The notes beneath the pieces were generated by a model, which saw nothing but the letters and a program-made list of their open reading frames with translations, had not been told where the DNA came from and searched no databases. Of a DNA stretch of 49,053 nucleotides, positions 19,058 through 27,086 are shown piece after piece (within the stretch, counting starts at the first letter, position 1; the number at the start of each line of letters is the position of its first letter). A program made the position numbers and the translations under genes. This stretch comes from Chlorobiota bacterium (lineage in GTDB: Bacteria > Bacteroidota > Bacteroidia > Bacteroidales > F082), in contig JAADIS010000015.1 in NCBI GenBank assembly GCA_013151215.1, positions 1 to 49,053 of the forward strand, given 5' to 3'.

Positions 19058-21499
19058 ATGAAATTTGCCCTGAAACTTTACCTTGTCCTAATAGGATTAT
19101 CGTTAAGCCTGCTATTCCATAACCAATTGCAATCTCAAAATCTTGAATCAATCCTTTCTGCCGGCGGTAATAGCGAAAAAGACCTTTGGAAGAAGGAACG
19201 ATTGAAATATTATATGGATAGTCATGAGCTTAGCATGTCCTCACCTGAGAGTTATTTTTACAGGGCACAGGAGAAAATGAGAGCAGGACTTTTTCTCGAT
19301 GCAATAAATGATTTTAAAAAGTCCATTAAAGATGTAGAATCGCTTACAGCCCACATTTCAATTCTTGAGCAAAAAAACAGCAATAAAAGAACCTACTTAA
19401 ATATCAGTATTTGTTTCATGCAAATAAACGAATATGACAGTGCACTATATTATTGTGATTCAGCAATTTCGGAAGACAAGTTTTACGAGGATGCATATAT
19501 GCAGAAAGCCTATATAATGCTCGAGAACAATAAATTGAAACAAGGGTTTGAAGTATTGGACCTGGCGGAGGAATTGTTTCCCAATTCAAAGAAACTTTAC
19601 CTAGGCAGGGCACAGATCTATTTCAGGCAAAGGAAAATGTCAAGAACAAAGAAATATATTCATAAAGCATTAGCCGTGGATCCTGATTTTGAGGAAGCGC
19701 GACTGCTGTTGATAAGCATTCATATTCGTGCAAACAAGCTGGAGGCTGCTTTAAGAGAGTTGAAAAGATCCATTGCAAAAACTTCAAAACCGGTAAGCAG
19801 CTTATTCTTAAGGGCATATTTATATATGATGGTCAATAAAATTGATTTGGCATACTACGACCTTGAGAGTGCATATGAGATGGATTCAACTAATGCCTCG
19901 GTAGCTTATATGCTCTCGATTCTGGATTTTTATTATGAAGATTATGAACGTGCCGATAGTCTTTGCACCATTTCCTGGAATAAGCTCATGAAGAAAAATG
20001 GTAAAATTGTCAGGGATATTGATATGCAATCATATGAATTCGGGTATCTGCTCAATTATATAAATCATACTGATTCCAGTAAGGATGAAAAAGATCTTTT
20101 CAATGAGTATTTTAGCAGCTTCCTAAACGGGAATAATTCGAGCGCCAGGAAAAAGATCGAGATTTTCGTGGAACAATATCCCTATTCAAATTTTGGTAAA
20201 CGACTTGAATTATTCTCGCTGTACAACAATAAAGCGGTCTCCGTCTATTCTTTACAGGATCTCATTATTAGTTTCAAGAATCCGAAAAAAGAGCAAATTA
20301 TTTCGTTCAACGAACCAACACTTATTAATAAACTTGATGCATACTTACAGAAGGATTCAGTTACCATGAGCATCTTATGGGCCAAATCGCTGACCGAATT
20401 AAATCAGCTGAATTATATGAGTGCCATTAAATATTCAACGAAAGCGATAGCCCTGGATTCTACTTTATTGTTATCATATAAAATAAGGGCTTATGCCGAA
20501 TTATTTTCAGAAAAATATGAAAAAGCCATTAACGACTTTGAATTTATTCGGGACAACACCCAATATCCTGACGTGAGCATAGATAAAGGGCTGGCTGCTT
20601 CTTACTATAATTCAGGTGATTATGAGAATGCCCTTGATCTTGCCCTTGATGTGCTCGATATAAATTTCAACGATAACGACTTAAATAATGCCGGTCTTGT
20701 TTATGACGCATTAGGGAATTCCGACAGTGCTATTGCCTTTTATAATAAAGCGATAAACAAAAACAATCAAAATGTAGATTATTACCAATCCGCGGCACAC
20801 CTGCTTAAAACCAAAGGTGATTTTGCGGGGGCGATTACTGTTTATAAAATGGCATGCAAAGCTATGCCATATAATGTTGTATTGCTTGTTGATGTGGCCG
20901 ATACTTATGTTGAGGTACTCGATTTCGAGCAAGCCATAAAATACTATGAAAAAGCCTGGAAACTGAACAACTCTTATACTTATTCAGTTGTCAGCATGGC
21001 CGATTGTTATAGAAACCTCAAACTATACGAAAAGGCAATTAAGTATTATGACGTAGCAATTGAACAGATGCCTAAACACTATTGGAGCTATTATGGCAAA
21101 AGCTTATGTTTCTATGAGCTGGAAGATTATAAGTCATCAATGAAGGCCTCATTCAATCTGACAAAAATAAACGATAGTTTTGCCCCGGCATATTTTCTTA
21201 TTGCAGAAAACACATTCAATCTAAAGCGTTACTCACTTAGTTTTTCATTTGTCATGCAAGCCTTGCAAAAAGATCCGGGAAACGTATCCTATCTTTATAA
21301 ACTAGCCGAGATAAGTATTGCTAAAGGTAGCCTGAAAGAAGCAGATAAACTTTACTCTGAAATATTGGATACTGAAGATCCGACAAATTACTCCAGCGAG
21401 TATTATGATGCTATCAACAGTCTCCATCAAATGATAAACAAAAATATAAAAGCCGAGGAAGTCCAATTAATATTGGATAAATATTTCAACCGGCCATAA
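19058..21499 (+). CDS. Large exported TPR-repeat protein
   Basis: 813 residues from the ATG at 19058; a TTG nine bases earlier is less likely. A hydrophobic N-terminal segment (L-Y-L-V-L-I-G-L-S-L-S-L-L-F) with Q-S-Q near residue 27 acts as signal peptide or anchor. The remainder is almost wholly tetratricopeptide repeats, with clear units such as A-L-Y-Y-C-D-S-A-I-S, A-I-A-F-Y-N-K-A-I-N-K-N, A-I-K-Y-Y-E-K-A-W and A-I-K-Y-Y-D-V-A-I-E. A scaffold or interaction protein in the periplasm is likely; the partner is unknown. Its end converges on norF with 38 bases between them and no strong terminator. Confidence 0.8.
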   Translation: MKFALKLYLVLIGLSLSLLFHNQLQSQNLESILSAGGNSEKDLWKKERLKYYMDSHELSMSSPESYFYRAQEKMRAGLFLDAINDFKKSIKDVESLTAHISILEQKNSNKRTYLNISICFMQINEYDSALYYCDSAISEDKFYEDAYMQKAYIMLENNKLKQGFEVLDLAEELFPNSKKLYLGRAQIYFRQRKMSRTKKYIHKALAVDPDFEEARLLLISIHIRANKLEAALRELKRSIAKTSKPVSSLFLRAYLYMMVNKIDLAYYDLESAYEMDSTNASVAYMLSILDFYYEDYERADSLCTISWNKLMKKNGKIVRDIDMQSYEFGYLLNYINHTDSSKDEKDLFNEYFSSFLNGNNSSARKKIEIFVEQYPYSNFGKRLELFSLYNNKAVSVYSLQDLIISFKNPKKEQIISFNEPTLINKLDAYLQKDSVTMSILWAKSLTELNQLNYMSAIKYSTKAIALDSTLLLSYKIRAYAELFSEKYEKAINDFEFIRDNTQYPDVSIDKGLAASYYNSGDYENALDLALDVLDINFNDNDLNNAGLVYDALGNSDSAIAFYNKAINKNNQNVDYYQSAAHLLKTKGDFAGAITVYKMACKAMPYNVVLLVDVADTYVEVLDFEQAIKYYEKAWKLNNSYTYSVVSMADCYRNLKLYEKAIKYYDVAIEQMPKHYWSYYGKSLCFYELEDYKSSMKASFNLTKINDSFAPAYFLIAENTFNLKRYSLSFSFVMQALQKDPGNVSYLYKLAEISIAKGSLKEADKLYSEILDTEDPTNYSSEYYDAINSLHQMINKNIKAEEVQLILDKYFNRP

Positions 21500-21537
21500 T
21501 CATGGAATTGAAGAAAATTCCTCCCTATAATAATTCT

Positions 21538-21786
21538 CTATATAAACGCTATTATCGATACAAAAGCCGTGATAAAAACCGACAGGATTATCTTCCATGC
21601 AATATTGGCGTTCTTAATCTCCATGAACACGAAACTCACACCAATAAACTTCATCATGCTCAAAACCAATATCAAGGGCAGAACCCATCTTGTGGATTCG
21701 TTGTTTATGTCTGTCAGAGTATAACTGACAAAAATGAGGCTAACCAATAAGACCCAGGTTATTTCGTTCAGATATTTCTTCATCAT
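21538..21786 (-). CDS. norF: NorF-like small membrane protein (COX4-like)
   Basis: 82 residues with three hydrophobic segments, the size and layout of NorF and of prokaryotic cytochrome oxidase subunit IV-like proteins. The stretch F-V-F-M-E-I-K-N-A-N is reminiscent of that family, where a Met-Glu pair precedes the last helix. It starts directly after the norE stop with no gap, which makes cotranslation likely. In Paracoccus the norCBQDEF cluster ends in a NorF of this kind, needed for full NO reductase activity; the role here is inferred from position. A plus-strand open frame over the same bases is its antisense shadow. Confidence 0.8.
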   Translation of the reverse strand: MMKKYLNEITWVLLVSLIFVSYTLTDINNESTRWVLPLILVLSMMKFIGVSFVFMEIKNANIAWKIILSVFITAFVSIIAFI

Positions 21787-22362
21787 CTAGTGTATTAAGT
21801 ATAAAACAGGGAATAAAAGTATCCATATTAGGTCGCACATATGCCAGAACACCCCTGCTGTCTCAAAATCCAAAATTGAGTATTTCCCTTTATGCAGACT
21901 GGCAAATAATGCTGAAAGTATAATAATTCCGACGGTTACATGCAAAAAATGAAAAAATGTAAGCATCCAATAGTAATTGAAAAAAGTAGTTGTACCGAAA
22001 ACATGTCCATCGCCTATGGCTAGGCTATATTCCCAACTTTTTAAGAGCAGAAAGAGCAAACCGCTGATAATGGTAGGGATTAACCACTTTTTTGCATATC
22101 TAATCCTCGATTCTTTTATCTCATGAAGTGTTTTAACCATAAAAAAGCCACTACTGATAAGAATGATGGTGTTTATAAGGCCTATTGTTTTATGAAGATA
22201 GCCCTGCTGACTTAAAAAATCGACAAAATTATTTTCGAAATTTACCCTGAAGGTGATGAGTGCAATACCGAAGGTTACAACTTCAACCATAACTATTATC
22301 CAAATCAGTATCCCACCCGGTGGATATAAAAATGAATTATTATTGTTTCCTGATCCTGTCAT
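21787..22362 (-). CDS. norE: NorE, cytochrome c oxidase subunit III-like protein
   Basis: 191 residues with five predicted membrane helices, as in subunit III-like NorE. The family-specific C-terminus is clear: F-E-T-A-G-V-F-W-H-M-C-D-L-I-W-I-L-L-F-P, and H-F-L-H-V-T-V-G is in the preceding helix. NorE is not catalytic; it is thought to help assemble or stabilise NO reductase. The start lies one base from the end of norD and its stop abuts norF, consistent with a single tightly packed operon. Confidence 0.88.
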   Translation of the reverse strand: MTGSGNNNNSFLYPPGGILIWIIVMVEVVTFGIALITFRVNFENNFVDFLSQQGYLHKTIGLINTIILISSGFFMVKTLHEIKESRIRYAKKWLIPTIISGLLFLLLKSWEYSLAIGDGHVFGTTTFFNYYWMLTFFHFLHVTVGIIILSALFASLHKGKYSILDFETAGVFWHMCDLIWILLFPVLYLIH

Positions 22363-22363
22363 T

Positions 22364-24118
22364 TTATTGATTCTGGATGCGTTTATAGAGTGTTGTCAAT
22401 GAGTGTAATAACATATTCGGGTTGCTTAGGATATTATAGTGGTTCTGTCCGAACATCTGCGGCAGATAGTATTTTGCCGTCGATTCGATGGCAATAGCAT
22501 AAGTGTTTACCTGTGATTCATGCAGTTCGCGCAATGCCTGCTTGATATCGGAAATCCCGTATTTTCCTTCGTAAACATCATAGTCGTTTGGCTTGCCGTC
22601 TGATAGAAGTATCAGCCATTTATTTTTATTGTCTTGTTTTTTTAAAAGTGTATTGGAATGACGAAGACCGGGACCGATACGGGTATAACCTTTTGGCTCA
22701 ATGGCCCCGATATTACGTTTGGCTTTTATCCAGTCGTCCTTAAAATCCTTAATTGAGATGAAGGTGCAGTTGTTTCTTGTTTTTGAGTAAAAACCACCTA
22801 TCGAAAAATCGATGCCATATTCGCTCAATACCTGGCCAAAAAGTATAACAGCCTGTTTTTCGATGTCTAAAATTCTGTTTCCGGCGGCATAACTATCCGT
22901 TGACAGGCTAAAGTCGAGCAGGAACATTATCGAGATGTCCGATTCCTTTTTCCGTTTGGAGATATAGATGTTTTCGTTGGGCGTATGCCCCGATTTTATA
23001 TCCGTCAATAGATTTATAACAGCATCGATATCGATTTCCTCTCCATCGGGAAGCCGTTTAGTAGCCTGGCGTTTTTGATGTATTTGGGAGAACTTCTTCC
23101 TCAAACCGTTTAAAACTGTTGCGTTTTCTTTGAGGGTTTTGGATGCATAGCTAATATCGTTGCCGACAAAGCTTTTCAAGAAGACTTTACAATAATCAGT
23201 TTTATAGCTTTTCGTTTTGTAATTCCATTCGTCATATAAAACGCACAGCCCGGCCTCATCCTTGTCCTTGCTTTCGGCAATCCCGTTGATATCCCTGAAG
23301 TCAGCCTGATATACCGAGTGCACCTCATCATCGGTTCTCACCATATATCTCAGGTTCAGTTCGTTGAGGGCCTCGGCATCTTTTTCGAGGCTGTCGTCGC
23401 CATCAAAACTACGCCAAACCCCATTGAATTCCTCGGCAGTATCAACTTTCTCGAAATTATGTGTAAGCACATAGTCTTCCTGGGTTTTCTTGTCAACGTT
23501 TATCACCCGGGCGTCTTCAACGGCCTTGGATTTCACCTCAGTGGCGGATCGTTGGTCCGATTTTGCGGCATCGTCGGCATTAGTGTCTTTTTTAGTGGCA
23601 TCTGTCCCACCGGCGAACATAAGTTTACCGTAGAGCCAGAAGTCAGGTATATTTTCGTTCTTTTCGGATTCCTGGTCGAACAAGTGCTTTTTCTTTTGAT
23701 AGAATTCAAAAATTGAAGGATAATCCCTTCTTATCTCCTCGATGATATGATTCGCCTTGTCTTTTGCCTCTTTTCTCGATTCGCCCAAATCATGATTAGC
23801 ACTTTCAAGATTTATCTTGTTTAGATATTGAACTGAAAGGAAAACAGTCCGAAAGAAATAAAACTTAAGATTGGCTTCAAGGCTGTCCAGCCTGTCGAAT
23901 TGCGTTGGAAGGTAAAACAAGTTTCCTTTCAGGCCTCCCTCCTGCTCGGCTTCCAGCACTTCTATCCTATTGCCGCACAAAGCACTGGCCACCAAAGCCA
24001 AACGGCCCGAGATAGCCTCAAGTTTCACAGTCCTCTTTAAAACAAGAGGGTCTTGTTTGTTGAACCTCTTTACGAGGTTCACTATTTTCTTGAATAAAAG
24101 CTGGTCCGGCTCAATCAT
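22364..24118 (-). CDS. norD: NorD, VWA-domain NO reductase activation protein
   Basis: 584 residues, a usual length for NorD. The C-terminal von Willebrand factor A domain (about residues 395-584) has an intact MIDAS: D-F-S-L-S at 402-406, a Thr in G-Y-T-R-I-G at about 478-483 and L-L-S-D-G-K-P-N at about 504-511. The middle (about residues 165-220) is charged and low complexity. NorD acts with the AAA+ protein NorQ to mature NorB, by analogy with CbbQ/CbbO pairs, probably by helping insert the non-heme iron FeB. It is cytoplasmic and follows norQ by 14 bases. Confidence 0.9.
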   Translation of the reverse strand: MIEPDQLLFKKIVNLVKRFNKQDPLVLKRTVKLEAISGRLALVASALCGNRIEVLEAEQEGGLKGNLFYLPTQFDRLDSLEANLKFYFFRTVFLSVQYLNKINLESANHDLGESRKEAKDKANHIIEEIRRDYPSIFEFYQKKKHLFDQESEKNENIPDFWLYGKLMFAGGTDATKKDTNADDAAKSDQRSATEVKSKAVEDARVINVDKKTQEDYVLTHNFEKVDTAEEFNGVWRSFDGDDSLEKDAEALNELNLRYMVRTDDEVHSVYQADFRDINGIAESKDKDEAGLCVLYDEWNYKTKSYKTDYCKVFLKSFVGNDISYASKTLKENATVLNGLRKKFSQIHQKRQATKRLPDGEEIDIDAVINLLTDIKSGHTPNENIYISKRKKESDISIMFLLDFSLSTDSYAAGNRILDIEKQAVILFGQVLSEYGIDFSIGGFYSKTRNNCTFISIKDFKDDWIKAKRNIGAIEPKGYTRIGPGLRHSNTLLKKQDNKNKWLILLSDGKPNDYDVYEGKYGISDIKQALRELHESQVNTYAIAIESTAKYYLPQMFGQNHYNILSNPNMLLHSLTTLYKRIQNQ

Positions 24119-24132
24119 TATTGCATCAAAAA

Positions 24133-24915
24133 TTAAATCATCAGGTCAGCCAGGTCTTTCATCGACTGCATGATTTCAGGTTCGTCTGAAAGGGGCTGCA
24201 GCATCCCGACTTCAACCGACAACCGCTTTGCCAAACCCGACTTTATCAGCTTTGCAGAATCCACTACCAAGCGTGTTGAAACTGTTTCTACCAAGCCTAA
24301 CTCCTTGAGGTTGCGTATCTTATTAGCAATCTTAACGAGTCTTTTCGCATCCTTTTCGTTAAGCGAGGTTTCGTTTACGATTATTTCTGTTTCCAGGACT
24401 TCGTCAGGATAATCGAATGAAAGGGATACGAACCTTTGTCTTGTTGAGGGTTTGAGTTCTTTAAACCCTTTCTGATAACCGGGATTAAATGATGCCACGA
24501 GCATAAAGTCCTCATGCGCATCCACTTCCACGGCCAGTTTGTCCAAATACAATTTACGTCTGTGGTCGGTAAGCGAATGTATTGCAACTATCACGTCCGG
24601 GCGGGCTTCCGCAATCTCGTCCAGATATATAATATTTCCATTTTTTACTGCCAGGGTAAGCGGCCCGTCCATCCAAACTGTCTCAGTGCCTTTAAGGATA
24701 AACCTGCCCAGTAAGTCGGTAGCAGATGTCTCCTCATGACAGGCCACTGTAATCATCCTGGTATCAAGTTTATAGGCCATATACTCCAAGAACCTGGTCT
24801 TACCGGTTCCTGTCGGCCCCTTGAGCAAAACCGGAAGCTTGTTGTCATAACAATGATTGAAAACTTCAATCTCTTTGTAAACAGGTTTATAATAGGGTTC
24901 TTTGATATTGATCAT
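24133..24915 (-). CDS. norQ: NorQ, MoxR/CbbQ-type AAA+ ATPase
   Basis: 260 residues. Walker A is G-P-T-G-T-G-K-T at residues 33-40 and Walker B is I-I-Y-L-D-E at 95-100, with sensor-type A-S-F-N-P-G-Y-Q further on and R-Q-R-F at about 148. Short length without a second domain fits the CbbQ/NorQ/NirQ class of chaperone-like ATPases. Together with NorD it activates NO reductase by energy-dependent remodelling. It is separated from norB by 74 bases that hold a stable hairpin, so its expression may be lower than that of norCB. Confidence 0.93.
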   Translation of the reverse strand: MINIKEPYYKPVYKEIEVFNHCYDNKLPVLLKGPTGTGKTRFLEYMAYKLDTRMITVACHEETSATDLLGRFILKGTETVWMDGPLTLAVKNGNIIYLDEIAEARPDVIVAIHSLTDHRRKLYLDKLAVEVDAHEDFMLVASFNPGYQKGFKELKPSTRQRFVSLSFDYPDEVLETEIIVNETSLNEKDAKRLVKIANKIRNLKELGLVETVSTRLVVDSAKLIKSGLAKRLSVEVGMLQPLSDEPEIMQSMKDLADLMI

Positions 24916-24932
24916 TGCTTTATAAGATTAAA

Positions 24933-24960
24933 GGCCGGTTACCTTAAATGGTAACCAGCC
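24933..24960 (-). other. Intercistronic hairpin between norB and norQ
   Basis: GGCCGGTTACC and GGTAACCAGCC pair with a single C-A mismatch around a six-base loop, giving ten base pairs. Reading in the operon direction, the hairpin is followed by TTTAATCTT, a weak T-rich tail. It could be an attenuator or an mRNA 3'-end stabiliser that lets norCB transcripts exceed norQDEF. Confidence 0.6.
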
Positions 24961-24989
24961 TGAAACATAAAAATTTATTTTTCCCGGAA

Positions 24990-26327
24990 TCAACTATTAG
25001 CTTCAAGTGCTTCATCCGTTGGCATTCCATGCTTGAAGAAGTTTGAAACAAAAAAGAGGATACCAATAGTGAACAAGATTGCTGCACCGATAAGGACCCA
25101 GAAGTGGACTTCTATGGCCTTCTGGGCATCCATAAAGCTCATTCCAACTTTTCTTTCAAGGTAAACCTGTGCAACGCCAGCAGCTGCAAATGCAGTGGTC
25201 ATCCCGATCATCCCGATATTCGACAACCAAAATGCGTAATGGGCTCCCGGGCGGTCATATAATTTCCTACCGGTTAAGTTAGGCATAGCATAAACGATTA
25301 TTGCAAGCACCATCATCCCGTAAGCACCCCAAAAGGCGAGGTGGCCGTGCATAGCGGTCACCAATGTGCCATGTGTGTATAGGTTCACCGAAGGGATAGT
25401 GTGGGCGATACCAAGCAATCCGGCACCTGCAAACGACATGATTGCGGTTCCCAAAGTCCAGTATAATGCAATCTTATTCGGGTGGTTTTTCTCGCCTTTA
25501 CGATACATAGCGAGTGCAAACAAAGCCATTCCGAGAAAGGCAAGCGGTTCCAGGGCAGAAAAAATACCACCTATCATCAGCCAGTATTCAGGGGCGCCCA
25601 TATAATAATAGTGGTGTCCGGTACCAAGGATTCCGGAAAGGAAAGTGAGTCCCACAATAACATAAAGCCATTTTTCGATAAGTTCCCTGTCAACGCCGGT
25701 AAGTTTAATGAGCAAATATGCCAGGATACCACCCATGATGAGTTCCCAAACGCCTTCTACCCATAGGTGAACAACCCACCAGCGGAAAAACGAGTCAACA
25801 GATTGATTGTTGAAGTCGATCATGCCCGGCAGATAAAGCAAGGCTGCAAAAAACAATCCCATAGCCAAAACAAGGGCCGTGGTTGTTCTTTGTTTTCCCT
25901 TGAACAAGGTAACCAAGATTATGCCCAGGAACAATAATACGTTTACAACGACCAGATAGTCGAGCGGACGCGGTATTTCCAAAAATTTCCTGCCTTCCCA
26001 CCAGTTGAAGTGAAAGCCTATAACGGCAACCACGGCAACAATGGCGAGACTCCAGAACTGTAACAATGCCAGCTTTACTGAAACCAGTTCGTTTTGCGAT
26101 TCTTCGGGGATGATGTAATAGGCTGCACCCATAAAACCGCTTAAAAGCCACACCACCAATAGGTTCTTATGCGTTGCCGTTGCGGTGTTGAACGGAATAA
26201 ACTCGTGCAAACCATCAAAACCTGCATGAGCAAACCCCATTATAAAACCATAAACTATTTGTAGCACCAATAATACCATGCTCAAGGCAAAGAACATATA
26301 TGCTACTTTTTGTGATTTATATTTCAT
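24990..26327 (-). CDS. norB: Nitric oxide reductase catalytic subunit NorB (cNOR type)
   Basis: 445 residues, about twelve membrane helices. Reduces 2 NO to N2O with electrons from NorC in the cytoplasmic membrane. The heme-copper-oxidase histidines are all present: His53 (low-spin heme b), His187, His238 and His239 (FeB), His327 (heme b3) and His329 (low-spin heme). The NOR-specific glutamates are present as Glu191 in H-L-W-V-E-G-V-W-E-L-I and Glu260 in F-S-A-L-E-P-L. The protein lacks the N-terminal extension that qNOR carries, so it should depend on cytochrome c through NorC. It starts 29 bases after norC. Confidence 0.96.
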   Translation of the reverse strand: MKYKSQKVAYMFFALSMVLLVLQIVYGFIMGFAHAGFDGLHEFIPFNTATATHKNLLVVWLLSGFMGAAYYIIPEESQNELVSVKLALLQFWSLAIVAVVAVIGFHFNWWEGRKFLEIPRPLDYLVVVNVLLFLGIILVTLFKGKQRTTTALVLAMGLFFAALLYLPGMIDFNNQSVDSFFRWWVVHLWVEGVWELIMGGILAYLLIKLTGVDRELIEKWLYVIVGLTFLSGILGTGHHYYYMGAPEYWLMIGGIFSALEPLAFLGMALFALAMYRKGEKNHPNKIALYWTLGTAIMSFAGAGLLGIAHTIPSVNLYTHGTLVTAMHGHLAFWGAYGMMVLAIIVYAMPNLTGRKLYDRPGAHYAFWLSNIGMIGMTTAFAAAGVAQVYLERKVGMSFMDAQKAIEVHFWVLIGAAILFTIGILFFVSNFFKHGMPTDEALEANS

Positions 26328-26356
26328 CTGTGTAATTTCTTTAGTTAAAAATCAAA

Positions 26357-26785
26357 TTATTCTTTTTTCAAATCAGGTTTTGGCGGAAAACCGTTTAAGT
26401 CCATTTTGCCTATCCATTTAAAAAAAGCAATTAAATCATTTGCCTCTTTGTCAGAGAAACCGTAAGCGACCATTTTTCTGCCGCTCAGTGTCCATGGTGT
26501 TTTTGAAGTAAGCACTGCTTTCACAAAGCCCTCTCCCCTGCGGTCGATTACTTTTGTGAGCTCAGGCGCATAATATGCTCCTTCGCCGAGAATAGTATGG
26601 CATCCCATACAGTTGTTCTCATCAAATAATTGTTTGCCATTAGTAACTTCTTCCGTAATATTTTCCGAGTGCGTTTTTTCGGGAATGCCGCTTGAAAGCG
26701 TATTAGCCGATAAAAACAGGAAAATCAAAAAGAAAAGCACCGTCCCCCCGAGGAAGAACAACCTGGCTTGATTTTTAGATAACAT
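26357..26785 (-). CDS. norC: Nitric oxide reductase cytochrome c subunit NorC
   Basis: 142 residues. An N-terminal membrane anchor (about residues 9-27) places the domain in the periplasm. One c-type heme site C-M-G-C-H (Cys59, Cys62, His63) is followed by T-I-L-G-E-G-A-Y-Y-A-P-E-L-T, characteristic of NorC, and the axial Met105 lies in G-R-K-M-V-A-Y-G-F. It receives electrons from soluble donors and passes them to NorB. First gene of the cluster, with an FNR/DNR-type palindrome 77 bases upstream. Confidence 0.95.
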   Translation of the reverse strand: MLSKNQARLFFLGGTVLFFLIFLFLSANTLSSGIPEKTHSENITEEVTNGKQLFDENNCMGCHTILGEGAYYAPELTKVIDRRGEGFVKAVLTSKTPWTLSGRKMVAYGFSDKEANDLIAFFKWIGKMDLNGFPPKPDLKKE

Positions 26786-26836
26786 AATGTAAAATTTTAA
26801 TTAATAAACATTTAATATTGTTAATTTCATGTACAT

Positions 26837-26844
26837 CAAAAGTA
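26837..26844 (-). promoter_or_regulatory. Bacteroidota -7 promoter element for norCBQDEF
   Basis: The minus strand reads TACTTTTG, an exact TAnnTTTG match, 51 bases before the norC ATG. The FNR-like palindrome is centred about 25-32 bases further upstream. Confidence 0.6.
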
Positions 26845-26861
26845 ATTATTTTATTGATTAT

Positions 26862-26875
26862 TTGATATAAATCAA
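26862..26875 (-). promoter_or_regulatory. FNR/DNR-type operator upstream of norC
   Basis: TTGATATAAATCAA is a perfect inverted repeat of the form TTGAT-N4-ATCAA, the recognition pattern of the CRP/FNR superfamily (FNR, DNR, NnrR). It lies about 37-42 bases before the start point predicted from the neighbouring TAnnTTTG element, the position expected for class II activation. This suggests induction by low oxygen or NO. The regulator gene is not in the window. The remaining bases between norC and the Fic gene (26876-27086) hold nothing else recognisable. Confidence 0.7.
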
Positions 26876-27086
26876 TAAAAAAAGTAAGTTTCAGTACTTG
26901 TTTTCTGAAATTACTGTGAATTAATTAATTATTGAATATTCGTTTTGCCAATGCGGATTGGTTTTGCTTTAAATTATAAATACAGGTGAGAATTCCTTAT
27001 AAAAAACGTCAGGCATTTTAAGCTAGATAGGAAAATTGACCTTTTTAAGGCTTTGGTTTAATAGCGGGTCGGATATCTTTTCCTTT

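Noticed and set aside
21502-21750. 82-residue plus-strand frame opposite norF
   Set aside because: norF is supported by operon position and membrane pattern; the plus frame is polar and low complexity.
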